Below are positions 36,562 through 45,839 of a stretch of 64,000 nt of DNA, piece after piece. The DNA is taken from NCBI RefSeq assembly GCF_023206395.1, contig NZ_CP066149.1:3162001-3226000 (forward strand), given 5' to 3'. Positions within the stretch are counted from its first letter, which is position 1. Each line of letters starts with the position of its first letter. The notes beneath the pieces were generated by a model. The model was not told the origin of the DNA. It did not search any database and saw nothing but the letters and a program-made list of their open reading frames with translations. A program made the translations under genes and the position numbers. Source of the DNA: Vibrio sp. ED004. GTDB lineage: Bacteria; Pseudomonadota; Gammaproteobacteria; Enterobacterales; Vibrionaceae.

Positions 36562-37467
36562 CTAGTTAGCAAGAGATACAAAGAACAACATCAAAATAGG
36601 CACGAGCAGACTCAATATAAAGCCACTTACAATCGCGATAGGGACACATCGAACGCCACCTGTTGTTTGAATCACAGGCAAGGTGAAGTCCATTGCTGTC
36701 GCGCCTGCATAGCCAATAGAGGTGCACGGGTAGCTGCGGATGAGCACTGGGATCAGCACTAATGCTACTAACTCTCTCAAAAGCTCTAGCATGAATGAAG
36801 CTCCGCCATAAACAGGGCCGAACGCGTCACCCATTAAGATACCTGCAAGAGAATACCAGCCAAATCCAGAAGACATGGCTAAAGCTTTGAAAAGTGGAAT
36901 ATCAAGTAAGTAAGCTGCGATAACGCCACCTAACATTGAGGTGATGATGATTGTCACCGCGATGACCATGCCGTGTTTATTGAGCAAGATCTGTCGAAGT
37001 GTTAACCCGCTATTACGCAGTTGAATGCCAATAAAGAACAGCAGTACAAACAGAATCCATTCACTTGCCGTATCCACCCAGTCAAGGCCGATAGGTAGTA
37101 CTAAGCCAGCAACCAGACCAGAACCCACGACTAGAATAAGTTTGGCAGACTCCATTGCCATAGATGAGAGGGGAAGCTTCTTCTTACTGCTGTCCGTTTT
37201 GAGTGGCAGTAACTTATCAATTGCAGGAAGCGCCATCAGGTTACAGACGCTTAAGCAGACAAAGAAAGTGACGGTATAAAGAAGTATTGTCTGCAGGTTA
37301 CTGCCGAGGTTATCGAGCGCCGCTAAGCTAAGGCCCATTAAGGCGAGAATCACGTAGATTAAGCGCGATGTTGAGCTGTTTATAAATTCGAGCGTTTGAG
37401 CGTTTGAAATAGAAAACAGATACCCCACGACCAGTGGAGCAAATATAAAGATCATCCCTGTAAACAT
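36562..37467 (-). CDS. LysO-family (DUF340) lysine exporter-like protein
   Basis: This 301-residue inner-membrane protein has about eight helices. The C-terminal half has family marks: SSGFGWYSLAGILMGD, FGPVYGGASFMLELLREL and GATAMDFTLPVIQTTGG. In E. coli LysO (YbjE) exports L-lysine and its analogue thialysine. GGGGAAAG lies directly before the ATG. It may be co-transcribed with the HDOD gene 38 bp upstream. Confidence 0.85.
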   Translation of the reverse strand: MFTGMIFIFAPLVVGYLFSISNAQTLEFINSSTSRLIYVILALMGLSLAALDNLGSNLQTILLYTVTFFVCLSVCNLMALPAIDKLLPLKTDSSKKKLPLSSMAMESAKLILVVGSGLVAGLVLPIGLDWVDTASEWILFVLLFFIGIQLRNSGLTLRQILLNKHGMVIAVTIIITSMLGGVIAAYLLDIPLFKALAMSSGFGWYSLAGILMGDAFGPVYGGASFMLELLRELVALVLIPVLIRSYPCTSIGYAGATAMDFTLPVIQTTGGVRCVPIAIVSGFILSLLVPILMLFFVSLAN

Positions 37468-37505
37468 TCTTTCCCCATAGCATTTACTTCATATATAACG
37501 GTGAC

Positions 37506-38426
37506 TTAGAAGCCGCTAGCGTTGATAACGTCGTTTAGCTTTGCATTAAAATCATGTTTACTCAAGTTGCTTAACTTATAAAGCACTTCTGCACCCGTCA
37601 CGTTCAGTTCAACTTCGTGATCATCGATGTTCTCGTCCTTGTTTCTGAACATCAGTAGGTGGTTAGCGATTCGTGCAATATCTAAGTAAGACACTTCACG
37701 TTCTTCTTGCTTGTTGATGGTGTTGCTGCACACGTCAATGAAGTCGCTGTCGAAGCCCCAGCGATCTAGTACCAGCTTACTGGTTGCAGAACATTGGCCT
37801 TGGAAGATTTGCAGGGCAATGTCGTGATCTAGGTAATTGCCGTTTTCGAGATAGAGGTGGTATTCGCTAACCAAACAGAACAAGCCGATGTCAGCGAGTA
37901 GTCCTACAAGCAATGACTTTTCATGTTCTAGGTAGCGGTATTCAAGAGGGGAGAGCTCTTTGAATCCGTTGGTCACCAAGACCATAGTGGCGCCCAGCTC
38001 TTTGGATACAGAAGCGCTCTGAACCAAAAGTTGATTACACTCTTTGCTCAGATTAACGGAATGCTTGAGCTGCTCAATCGCTTGAGCTGTAACGATGTCA
38101 CGCACACGTAATATGCCAAGGCGCGATACCGCCGTCATAATATCGACACACGTAATGTTGCGTCGGTTAAAGACCACGGAATTAGCAACACGAATCACTA
38201 TAGCTGTAAGGCCTGGGTCTTCGAGTAAGCACTCGGCAACTTCGGCAATCCCTGTGGATTCAAGGGTACACAGTTTTTGAATTTTCAGTACAACGTTGGG
38301 GATAGGAGGAAGTGTTATTTTTCCCGCTGAGATAGAATGTCCAACCAGTTGGGCAAACTCTGATTCTAGACCCTTTAAGAGAAGAGCCTTATTTTGTGGT
38401 AGCCAGAAAAACGATAAATGATTCAT
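37506..38426 (-). CDS. HDOD-domain signalling protein
   Basis: This 306-residue soluble protein has an HDOD domain at about 30-230 (KITLPPIPNVVLKIQKLC, DPGLTAIVIRVANSVVFNRR, AVSRLGILRVRDIVTAQAIE). HDOD proteins are non-catalytic relatives of HD phosphohydrolases with roles in signalling and cell-cycle or motility control. The start is uncertain: MNHLSFFWLPQNK at 38426 looks natural, but a frame open to 38534 exists and neither start has a strong ribosome binding site. The usual HD catalytic pair is not evident. Confidence 0.8.
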   Translation of the reverse strand: MNHLSFFWLPQNKALLLKGLESEFAQLVGHSISAGKITLPPIPNVVLKIQKLCTLESTGIAEVAECLLEDPGLTAIVIRVANSVVFNRRNITCVDIMTAVSRLGILRVRDIVTAQAIEQLKHSVNLSKECNQLLVQSASVSKELGATMVLVTNGFKELSPLEYRYLEHEKSLLVGLLADIGLFCLVSEYHLYLENGNYLDHDIALQIFQGQCSATSKLVLDRWGFDSDFIDVCSNTINKQEEREVSYLDIARIANHLLMFRNKDENIDDHEVELNVTGAEVLYKLSNLSKHDFNAKLNDVINASGF

Positions 38427-38783
38427 ATAAAAAGTAAAAACATGTATGTCCTGCCATTTTACAAGCCGCGATGCTGCGAGGCAATACTCATCGGACAACA
38501 TAAGCTTTAATAATTTGAACCGGTGTATCACCAAGCGTCAAAATTCAATCATAGTTTGATACTTTACTGTGATGTCAATCATGAAAAACCGGAATACACA
38601 ATTGATTGATGTGAACTAAGTCCAGACTTATTTTTCTTTTCGAAGTATCATTTATTTAAAGGTGAAAAACGCAATCATAATATTCACCTAAAGAATAAAA
38701 AATAGATTTAAAATTTTTCGCATAAAAAGCTGCTTGTCTGGTGATCAACCTAATCGGGGTAATTTGATTAAGGATCAACGGAT
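38427..38783. other. Intergenic region between the HDOD gene and tfoX
   Basis: This divergent, AT-rich region includes the tfoX leader with a structured end (38749-38773). No coding sequence is seen. Confidence 0.6.
38749..38773 (+). promoter_or_regulatory. Hairpin masking the tfoX ribosome binding site
   Basis: CCTAATC (38749-38755) can pair with GATTAAGG (38766-38773, one bulged A) around a 10-base loop. The 3' arm contains the AAGG ribosome binding site that lies 10 bases before the ATG. In V. cholerae the tfoX leader inhibits translation until the sRNA TfoR opens it, so the same control is expected here. Confidence 0.55.
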
Positions 38784-39365
38784 ATGACCGAGACAGCATT
38801 TATTAATTACGTGAATCAATTTGGTGAGCATCAAAAACGTTCTATGTTCGGAGGTATTGGCCTCTTTCAAAATGACGCTATGTTCGCTTTATTGAGTGAA
38901 GGTTGTTTATTCATTAGAGGTAGAAAGTCATTAGATAAAAAACTGACCGATCTTGATTGTGAAAAGTATCGTCATGTGAAAAAACAGACAACAGCAACCG
39001 TAAATTACTACGATATTACTGACCTGTTTACATGCGAACATCCTGAATTGGATAGCATTATTCGTACTTCAATCGATAATTCAATTCAGCAACGCAGCTT
39101 CAAGAAATCATCAGCAAGCCGTAGATTAAGAGATCTACCAAACATGCAGCTTACACTAGAGCGCATGGTTAAGAAGGCTGGTGTGGATGATGTTTCAATG
39201 TTTATGCAGTTGGGCGCGCCTGAAGTGTTTAATAAGGTTCGCAAAGCGTATGGAAACGATGTTGACCTAAAGCTACTTTGGAAATTTGCGGGCGCGATTG
39301 ATGGTATTCACTGGAAACTATTACAAGAGCCACGCAAGCAGCAATTATTAAAGAGCTGCCACTAA
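38784..39365 (+). CDS. tfoX: Competence regulator TfoX (Sxy)
   Basis: This 193-residue protein has an N-terminal TfoX_N domain (KRSMFGGIGLFQNDAMFALL) and a C-terminal TfoX_C helix-hairpin-helix domain (LRDLPNMQLTLERMVKKAG, LLWKFAGAIDGIHWKLL). In vibrios TfoX acts with CRP and QstR to switch on DNA uptake and type VI secretion genes when chitin is present. Its paralogue TfoY is also common; the neighbourhood (YfaZ porin, kinase pair, DUF945, serC) fits the tfoX locus as I remember it from V. cholerae. Translation is probably controlled by the leader hairpin. Confidence 0.87.
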   Translation: MTETAFINYVNQFGEHQKRSMFGGIGLFQNDAMFALLSEGCLFIRGRKSLDKKLTDLDCEKYRHVKKQTTATVNYYDITDLFTCEHPELDSIIRTSIDNSIQQRSFKKSSASRRLRDLPNMQLTLERMVKKAGVDDVSMFMQLGAPEVFNKVRKAYGNDVDLKLLWKFAGAIDGIHWKLLQEPRKQQLLKSCH

Positions 39366-39406
39366 AGAAGTCTTCCTTATATGCTTAAGATTACTGTTAA
39401 TAAATA

Positions 39407-39434
39407 AAAACCGAGGAATGTCCTCGGTTTTTTT
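39407..39434 (+). terminator. tfoX terminator
   Basis: AACCGAGGA and TCCTCGGTT form a stem with a 3-base loop followed by seven T's. Confidence 0.92.
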
Positions 39435-39511
39435 GTTTCTGTCTTAGTCGTATTTTTTAAAAGATTAAGTACTAAAAGACTAAGTGCTCATTGGAGCTGG
39501 CTCGTTAAGTC

Positions 39512-40054
39512 TTAGAACTTGAAACGAGTAGTGAACATTAGCTGGTCACCGTAGAAGTCGTTGATACGAGCTTCAGCACCGATAGAGAATAGCTCTGTAG
39601 AGTGGAAACGTGCGTAAACAGAACCTGTCCAATCATCGTTATCATCGATAGAAACGTAACCACCTTTACCACCAACTTCTAGTTGTGGACCAAGCCATTG
39701 GCGAACACCAACGTTGATTTCCATACCGATATCAGTAGAGCTTGAGTTTTCAGGCTGAACGATGCGCGCTAGCATTTCACCTGTTAGATCAGCCCAGTTG
39801 TTGATTGGAGCGTGGAAACCAAGACCGACAGCAGAATCGAAATCGCCTTCAAATTCTGAATCGATACGCGCTACAGCGTGAGCATTCGGGTGGATTGACT
39901 TACTGAACGCACCACCAAATGTAACTGGACTAGCACCGATACGTGCTTCGAAGTAATCGTAGCTGAAGTTGCTCATTACTTGTGGTTGTTCATCGACAGC
40001 TAGCGCTTGACTAGAAGCCAATAGCATAGCGGTAGTAAGTAGTATTTTGCGCAT
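39512..40054 (-). CDS. YfaZ-type outer-membrane beta-barrel
   Basis: This 180-residue protein has a signal peptide at 1-19 (LLASSQALA-VD) and then alternating strands ending in aromatic Phe (LMFTTRFKF), the outer-membrane insertion signal. The size and glycine/aspartate-turn pattern fit the YfaZ family of small porin-like barrels. AAAGG precedes the ATG. It lies between tfoX and a two-component pair; the protein's role is unknown. Confidence 0.78.
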   Translation of the reverse strand: MRKILLTTAMLLASSQALAVDEQPQVMSNFSYDYFEARIGASPVTFGGAFSKSIHPNAHAVARIDSEFEGDFDSAVGLGFHAPINNWADLTGEMLARIVQPENSSSTDIGMEINVGVRQWLGPQLEVGGKGGYVSIDDNDDWTGSVYARFHSTELFSIGAEARINDFYGDQLMFTTRFKF

Positions 40055-40351
40055 AACGACCGTAAACCTTTATTAGTGTTAATTCCTTTGGTTTGAGAAA
40101 AATCAGGCAAACCATAAACATTGAGACAGTTTAATCTAACTCACGGAAAAGTAATCCATTAAAATGTAAATCCTTACTCATTTAGTTAAAAAATAAGCAA
40201 ATTAAGGATCAGTCTGTAACGGAGATCTCATGTTTTAGGCTGAACAAGAAAAATAGACGAACGAATTATCCAAAATTTATATGTATTCGATCGGTTCTTA
40301 TATCGGATACCGCTTTTCTCACTGCCTATTAAACGCTACTTGTCGTTAGCG
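40055..40351. other. Intergenic region between the response regulator and YfaZ genes
   Basis: This 297-bp AT-rich region carries the promoter of the minus-strand YfaZ gene and the 3' side of the response regulator gene. I see no hairpin terminator, repeat or reading frame worth listing. Confidence 0.5.
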
Positions 40352-40849
40352 CTATTCTCCAAAGCTTGTTCGTTTGTCTGCCATTGAAGTAAGGATGCGT
40401 TCGGTGTCTAAAATGGCTGTCCAGTTAAGTAGTTGTTTGTCGTTGGCAATAACATAGTCAGTCAGCTGCTGAGTAATGGTGTCTCTGAGCTGATCGCCTT
40501 GCCAAGGTTTGGAGATATAAAAGTCGAGAGCAGCGTTATTTATGGCGGTGACAGTATCTTCCAATCCAGCTTGCCCGGTGAGCAGTAGCTTGCGTGTGGG
40601 CTTAGTCGAGTCTTGCTGATTCAGTTCGATAAGAAAATCGATGCCAGTTTTTTCTGGCATGATGTGGTCACACAAGATCAAAGCGAGCTTAACGCCATCT
40701 TGTCCCATTTCTTTAATGACTTGATTGGCTTCATCGACCGATTCAGCCCCTTCAACGATAAAGTTTTCTTCAAATACCGCTAAATCTTGAAGCACACTGT
40801 TGAGAACTTCAGGTTCATCATCGACACATAAAATTAGGTACTTATTCAT
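40352..40849 (-). CDS. Receiver-only response regulator
   Basis: This 165-residue protein is a receiver domain (about 1-125) with a short helical tail and no DNA-binding or enzymatic domain. Acidic pocket D9-D10-E11 (ILCVDDEPEV), phospho-acceptor Asp in LILCDHIMPEKTG and Lys in FYISKPWQG are all present. Its start overlaps the end of the kinase gene by 8 bp and follows AGGAG, so the two are translationally coupled. Its sequence, including the tail (LLNWTAILDTERILTSM), resembles the N-terminal domain of that kinase, which suggests a duplication. Confidence 0.88.
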   Translation of the reverse strand: MNKYLILCVDDEPEVLNSVLQDLAVFEENFIVEGAESVDEANQVIKEMGQDGVKLALILCDHIMPEKTGIDFLIELNQQDSTKPTRKLLLTGQAGLEDTVTAINNAALDFYISKPWQGDQLRDTITQQLTDYVIANDKQLLNWTAILDTERILTSMADKRTSFGE

Positions 40850-42785
40850 GAGGTGCTCCTTCTTGTTTGAATGGAAGCCATACTTGCATGTGAGTATGGC
40901 TACCTACCTCAGACTCCACCAAAATAAACCCTTGATGAGCCGAAACGATTTGTTGAGAAATGGACAACCCAATCCCTAAACCAAAGTTGCCTTCTTTTTT
41001 TGTGGTGAAGTTTGGGTTGAAAATAGTGTTGATGTCTTCTTTGGCGATACCATGGCCGGTGTCCGATATTTGCACCACCAGAAAAGTGTCATCACCTCTA
41101 GTTTCTTGAGACGTGGTGATAGAGACTTTGCCTCGCTCTGAAAGCGCATCAAGCGCATTAGAGAGAAGGTTGGTCCACACTTGTTGCAGCGCAAGCGACT
41201 GGCACAACAAAGGCGGTAAATCGGTGTCGTAGTGCTTTTCGAGTTGGTGATGCTTCAGCCTGTTTTCAAAGATCACTAAGGTATCTTCGAGCCCTTCATG
41301 AATATCCGCGTAGTGACGTACTTCTTCATCTTCTCGGGCATAGCTTTTTAGGCTTTTGACCATATCGGCAATACGTTTACTACACACTTTGATTGAGCGG
41401 ATAGAGTTCCCGACATAATGATAATGCTCTAAGTCGTTGAGTAGCTCTTTGCCTGCGACAGGGGAGTCTTTTAAGGTATCTAAAACTGCAGCGTCTTGGC
41501 TTAAGTTGAGCCTCACGGCTTTTTTGGCTAGAGCACGATCATCGATGGTCGATGTAAGGTGTTTTACCAGTTGCCTCTCTTGCGCTGTGGATAGTGGTTT
41601 CGCTAGTTTTGAATGCGCTAATACGTCAGTCCCTTTGTTTGATTCCGAGAGTGACGAGTTTTCAAGTATCTGGTCTAGGTGTTCAGATAGAGTTTCAATA
41701 CTACGCAATATAGCTGCAATAGGATTATTCAGTTCATGAGCAACGCCTGCTACCAGTTGACCCAACATCGCCATCTTCTCTTTTTCGATTAATTGCTGGT
41801 GGGCAGATTCCAGTGACTCGAGTGTTTGTTGCAGCTTGATTTTATTGGTGATGCTTCGCTGTAATCGTCGATTGAAGTGACGCAGCAATAGATTGGTAAA
41901 TAGAGGTAGTAGGGTATTGTTGGAATGCATTACCTGGGCAAAGCTGTCTTTATCAAGCTTAATCACTCGTGTTTGGGTAAGAGTGATTCCAGTAGAGAAC
42001 GAAGGTTCACCTGTCACGAATGACATCCCGCCAACAATGTTACCTTTAGAGTGACGTACAACCTCTCTCTGCTGCCCCAATTCATCCTTTTTGTAGAGTG
42101 CCACTTCGCCTTCAATGATTAACCATAGAAAGCGGTTGTCTTCACCTTCAACCGTTAACAAGTGTTCTGGTGAGTAATCACGAATCGCTTTGGACTTGTC
42201 ATCTTTAGAGAAGACCTCTTGCAATGCACTGACGACACGCTCGGCAAGGGCATTATCAGAAAGCTGGTGGTAGTCATGAATGAAACCAGATTGGAACGAT
42301 TGAATCTTTTGTTCGATGTGTGCTCTGAGTAAACGCTGCTGGTCGAGTGCGTCGCTGTAAGACAATAGGTTTTCAGAGTCGTATTGAATAACAAAAGACG
42401 TCAGCTCTTTTTGTGCTGATTTAAAAAGCACCTGATCTTGAACCGGTTTGGTTAGGCAATGGTTGAGCCTACCTTCGTTTACCGCGGTCAGGATCGATTG
42501 AATATCTGACGAGGCGCTGACCAAGATGGTTCTAGCAGTATTACTATGAGGAAGCTGTTCAAGTTCAATCAGAAATTGCACGCCATTAAATTCAGAATGA
42601 TGATGAGTGATCACCAAGGCAACGGTCTGGTGATGATCATGGATATCTTCTAATGCGTGGTGCGCGTCTTCTATGTTCTCGGCAGTATAAATGTCGAATA
42701 CGCAAGATAACGGAGCGAGCTCCGAGCGTATTCTTTCAATGCTAACCGGATTATTGTCCAAACAAATAACAGCGTATTGATTCAC
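40842..42785 (-). CDS. Sensor kinase with degenerate receiver and cNMP-binding domains
   Basis: This 647-residue soluble kinase starts with GTG (AAGG eight bases ahead). Residues 1-125 form a receiver-like domain in which the phospho-acceptor position is altered (ALVITHHHSEFNG) and the acidic pocket is CLDNNP, so it is probably not phosphorylated. A cyclic-nucleotide-binding-like domain follows at about 175-310 (EHLLTVEGEDNRFLWLIIEG). HisKA comes next with His in GVAHELNNPIAAIL at about 354, then HATPase_c with NLLSNALDAL, DTGHGIA and GLGIGLSIS. It is co-encoded with a receiver-only partner. It has no membrane segment, so the input is cytoplasmic. Confidence 0.88.
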   Translation of the reverse strand: MNQYAVICLDNNPVSIERIRSELAPLSCVFDIYTAENIEDAHHALEDIHDHHQTVALVITHHHSEFNGVQFLIELEQLPHSNTARTILVSASSDIQSILTAVNEGRLNHCLTKPVQDQVLFKSAQKELTSFVIQYDSENLLSYSDALDQQRLLRAHIEQKIQSFQSGFIHDYHQLSDNALAERVVSALQEVFSKDDKSKAIRDYSPEHLLTVEGEDNRFLWLIIEGEVALYKKDELGQQREVVRHSKGNIVGGMSFVTGEPSFSTGITLTQTRVIKLDKDSFAQVMHSNNTLLPLFTNLLLRHFNRRLQRSITNKIKLQQTLESLESAHQQLIEKEKMAMLGQLVAGVAHELNNPIAAILRSIETLSEHLDQILENSSLSESNKGTDVLAHSKLAKPLSTAQERQLVKHLTSTIDDRALAKKAVRLNLSQDAAVLDTLKDSPVAGKELLNDLEHYHYVGNSIRSIKVCSKRIADMVKSLKSYAREDEEVRHYADIHEGLEDTLVIFENRLKHHQLEKHYDTDLPPLLCQSLALQQVWTNLLSNALDALSERGKVSITTSQETRGDDTFLVVQISDTGHGIAKEDINTIFNPNFTTKKEGNFGLGIGLSISQQIVSAHQGFILVESEVGSHTHMQVWLPFKQEGAPHE

Positions 42786-42968
42786 GGATTTACCTTAGTA
42801 GTAGCGACGCTTCTAGCCTATCAAGAAGTCTTCAATAAGGATGAGAGCTAGCCGTTAATTTGTTGAGGGAATTGAAGTATCGAGCAATAGACTGATTTAA
42901 CTCAATGTTTCTTGTTTGCGACTGATGGGTTAGACTAAAAAAAACAGACACGTGTAGAAAGAGAACTC

Positions 42969-44231
42969 ATGGAACAGTTAAGAAAAATTGGCGCAATCGG
43001 CGGAGCAATCTCATTGGCACTTTGTTGGCCACTAGCGGTTGGGCAAATTGGACAAAACGCGATTACAGATGGCGTTGCAAAGCTTAACAATTCAAGCATT
43101 CAAGCTGAGATCGTGGAATACGATAGAGGTTACTTGTCTTCTAATGTCACCACTCGTGTAACAGTGACGGATGAAAACCTGAAAGAGCAACTCGCGATTG
43201 ATGGCTTACCCAGTGAGTTTGTCATTAATAGTGCGGTTAGCCATGGTTTAGTGAGCTTAAACGCGCTATCGACGTTTGAGAACGCTGACATTCTGCCTCT
43301 TACTCTAACTACTAGCACTGAACTAAACGGCAACACGGATTTCAACTTCGAGTTAAGCCAGTTCAATCATCAAGGTTCTGATGAGAATGGTACTTCAGTA
43401 TCTATCACGAAATCGAACCTGTCTGGCCACGCGACTGTGTTAGGCCAAGTGGATTACGAGCTTTCTATCCCTTCGGTTCAAATTGACTTTGAAACGGGTG
43501 AAGAGGTAACACTGTCTAATCTGAAAGGCGTTGGTTCAGGCCAGCAAGCTAAAGGTTACTGGTTAGGTACACAGAACTTTACGATCGATAGCTTCCTGGT
43601 TACAGATTCAACAATGCAACCATTCATGACGATCGAAAATTCTAAGTATGATTTTGAATCGCACCTAGACGAAGCAACTAAGCGCCTGCGCAGTAACCTT
43701 AAACTGGATATCGCAAACATCGAAACCAATGAAGGCCAGCTGAATAATCTAAACGTTGATTTTGAAATGTCGAAACTGGACAGCCAATCGTTTGAGAAGA
43801 TATTTGAGATCTACCAATCGAATCCAGTTATGACTCAAGAAGACGTTGCTGAGATCATTCCATTCATTGACGTACTGTTTGCTAAAGGCTTCGACCTTTC
43901 AATGAACAACATGTCGTTAGAATTGGGTAAGGGTCAGTTTGAATCTAAATGGTTGGTGAGCGTGCCAGAAGGTACAGAAAACATCAGCAGTAATCCTTCA
44001 ATGATTGTGCCTGCACTGACTGGTAATGTTCATTCTAGTTTCTCTAATGAGTTGGTTGAAGAATACCCATTTATTCGCGAAGGCATCGATGAATTGATCG
44101 TGATGGAAATGATCAAAGAAACCGAAAGTGGTTATGAAATCAGTGCTGATCTAGAAAATGGAAACCTAGTGTTTGAAAATGGACAAGAAATTCCATTAAT
44201 CGCGCTACTTATGCCTGCTTTTGTTCAATAA
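42969..44231 (+). CDS. DUF945 (YdgA-like) protein
   Basis: This 420-residue protein has an N-terminal signal or anchor segment (GAIGGAISLALCWPLAVG) and a long periplasmic body of beta-strand-rich repeats. Family marks are the early NSSIQAEIVEYDRGYLSSNV and a C-terminal EISADLENGNLVFENGQEIP. DUF945 includes E. coli YdgA; its function is not known beyond envelope association. The start follows GAGAACTC. It is the last gene before serC and ends in a perfect palindromic terminator. Confidence 0.85.
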   Translation: MEQLRKIGAIGGAISLALCWPLAVGQIGQNAITDGVAKLNNSSIQAEIVEYDRGYLSSNVTTRVTVTDENLKEQLAIDGLPSEFVINSAVSHGLVSLNALSTFENADILPLTLTTSTELNGNTDFNFELSQFNHQGSDENGTSVSITKSNLSGHATVLGQVDYELSIPSVQIDFETGEEVTLSNLKGVGSGQQAKGYWLGTQNFTIDSFLVTDSTMQPFMTIENSKYDFESHLDEATKRLRSNLKLDIANIETNEGQLNNLNVDFEMSKLDSQSFEKIFEIYQSNPVMTQEDVAEIIPFIDVLFAKGFDLSMNNMSLELGKGQFESKWLVSVPEGTENISSNPSMIVPALTGNVHSSFSNELVEEYPFIREGIDELIVMEMIKETESGYEISADLENGNLVFENGQEIPLIALLMPAFVQ

Positions 44232-44300
44232 ACAGAGCAAAGGTTAATACTGATAGGGTGATTTAGCGGATTAAGTTTAAACATTTTATACGGTACAAAA

Positions 44301-44326
44301 CAAAAGAGGTCTTAAGACCTCTTTTG
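44301..44326. terminator. Terminator after the DUF945 gene
   Basis: A perfect palindrome, CAAAAGAGGTCTT then AAGACCTCTTTTG, followed by TTGTTTTT. It ends 68 bases before the serC start. Confidence 0.9.
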
Positions 44327-44394
44327 TTGTTTTTATGTTGGGTAAAACATGGTATTACTTGCATAGTTATTATTTAGCAGGAGCAATGATCCCC

Positions 44395-45489
44395 ATGGAA
44401 CTTACATTAGATAACGTATTCAACTTTAGTGCTGGCCCAGCGGGACTGCCTAAACCGGTAATGAAACAAGCACAAGCTGACTTCATTGATTGGAATGGTT
44501 TGGGTACTTCCGTTATGGAAATCAGCCATCGCAGCAAAGAATTTATTCAAGTTGCCGATGAGTCTGAGCAAGACCTACGTGATCTTCTGAACATCCCAGA
44601 CAACTACAAAGTGCTTTTCTGTCAGGGGGGCGCTCGTGCTCAATTCGCTGCTGTTCCTCTAAACCTTCTAGGTGATGCGACAAAGGCGACTTACATTGAT
44701 GCTGGTTACTGGGCTGAAAGTGCAGTAACTGAAGCAAGCAAGTACTGTGAAATCGACGTATTCAATGCTAAGACGTCAATTGACGACAAAGCGGCTGTTG
44801 TTCCAGCTAAAGATTGGAAAATCGATCCAGAAGCGGCATACGTGCACTTTTGTCCAAACGAGACCATCGATGGTATTGAGATCAGTGAGCTTCCGCAAAC
44901 GGACAAACCAATCGTAGCGGATATGTCATCTAACATTCTGTCTCGCAAGATTGATGTGTCTCAGTATGGCGTTATCTACGCGGGCGCTCAAAAGAACATT
45001 GGCCCAGCGGGTATCTGTATTGCAATTGTACGTGATGATCTTCTGGAGCTTGCGAACGAAGTATTGCCAAGCATTCTGAATTACAAAGTACTTGCTGAAA
45101 AAGACTCAATGTTCAACACGCCACCAACCTATGCTTGGTACTTATCTGGCTTAGTTTTCAAATGGTTGAAAGCTCAAGGTGGTGTAGAAGCGATGGAACG
45201 TGTTAACCAAGAAAAAGCAGCGCTACTTTACAACGCAATTGATGATTCTGCTTTCTACAAGAACGATGTTCACACAGCAAACCGTTCAAGAATGAACGTG
45301 CCATTCCAACTAGCGAAACCAGAGCTAGACGGTAAATTCTTAGAGTTGGCTGATGCAGCGGGTCTTAAATCACTAAAAGGCCACAGAGCGGTGGGCGGCA
45401 TGAGAGCGTCACTTTACAACGCGATGTCTCTAGAAGGTGTTCAAGCTCTTGTAAGCTTCATGAAAGATTTCGAAGAAAAATACGCTTAA
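44395..45489 (+). CDS. serC: Phosphoserine aminotransferase
   Basis: This 364-residue PLP enzyme converts 3-phosphohydroxypyruvate to phosphoserine (and serves pyridoxine synthesis). Marks are [11 protein letters not shown] at the start, SHRSKEF, and the PLP Lys at about 200 in [12 protein letters not shown]. The start is placed at 44395 ([11 protein letters not shown]): the AGGAG at 44379-44383 is 11 bases ahead of it but only two ahead of the ATG at 44386. An ATG at 44335 is too far upstream and overlaps the previous terminator. Confidence 0.94.
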   Translation: MELTLDNVFNFSAGPAGLPKPVMKQAQADFIDWNGLGTSVMEISHRSKEFIQVADESEQDLRDLLNIPDNYKVLFCQGGARAQFAAVPLNLLGDATKATYIDAGYWAESAVTEASKYCEIDVFNAKTSIDDKAAVVPAKDWKIDPEAAYVHFCPNETIDGIEISELPQTDKPIVADMSSNILSRKIDVSQYGVIYAGAQKNIGPAGICIAIVRDDLLELANEVLPSILNYKVLAEKDSMFNTPPTYAWYLSGLVFKWLKAQGGVEAMERVNQEKAALLYNAIDDSAFYKNDVHTANRSRMNVPFQLAKPELDGKFLELADAAGLKSLKGHRAVGGMRASLYNAMSLEGVQALVSFMKDFEEKYA

Positions 45490-45839
45490 TCAATGACAAG
45501 ACTTTGATTGATACATCGCTTATTTGCTTTGTATCGTGTCGAATGTCCTAAACGAGATGAATGCCGCTTTTGCGGCATTTTTTTTGTCGTTAACAATAAA
45601 GGGTATGGCATGTTGATTTGTTGTAAGAACCGTTACCCAGAGATATGACGGATGTATCGGAATGAACAGAACTTTCTCTTAAAGCGAGAGTACCAATTGT
45701 TTTTCTGGTACTTTTTACTATATAACATGTTGCCAAAACTGAATCTCCAATCATGAGCAGTGAGAAATAATCCGCATCGACCGGTTTATTAATAGGCGAT
45801 TAAAATCCAACGTCTAATTTTTACCACAAGGAACTGAGT
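45490..45839. other. Intergenic region between serC and the substrate-binding protein gene
   Basis: This 350-bp region contains the serC terminator and a second hairpin, AGTACCA/TGGTACT, at 45689-45712 followed by TTTT. The interval of about 110 bp between them could be a small RNA; otherwise nothing recognisable. Confidence 0.5.
45560..45585 (+). terminator. serC terminator
   Basis: AATGCCGC and GCGGCATT form an 8-bp stem with a TTTT loop, followed by eight or more T's. Confidence 0.92.

Noticed and set aside
38427..38783. c-di-GMP (GEMM) riboswitch before tfoX
   Set aside because: Such a riboswitch is known for tfoY, not tfoX. I looked for the conserved core here and upstream of the GGDEF and HD-GYP genes and did not see it.
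44335..44394. Longer serC start at 44335 or 44386
   Set aside because: The first overlaps the preceding terminator and adds residues unlike the family; the second is only two bases from the AGGAG.
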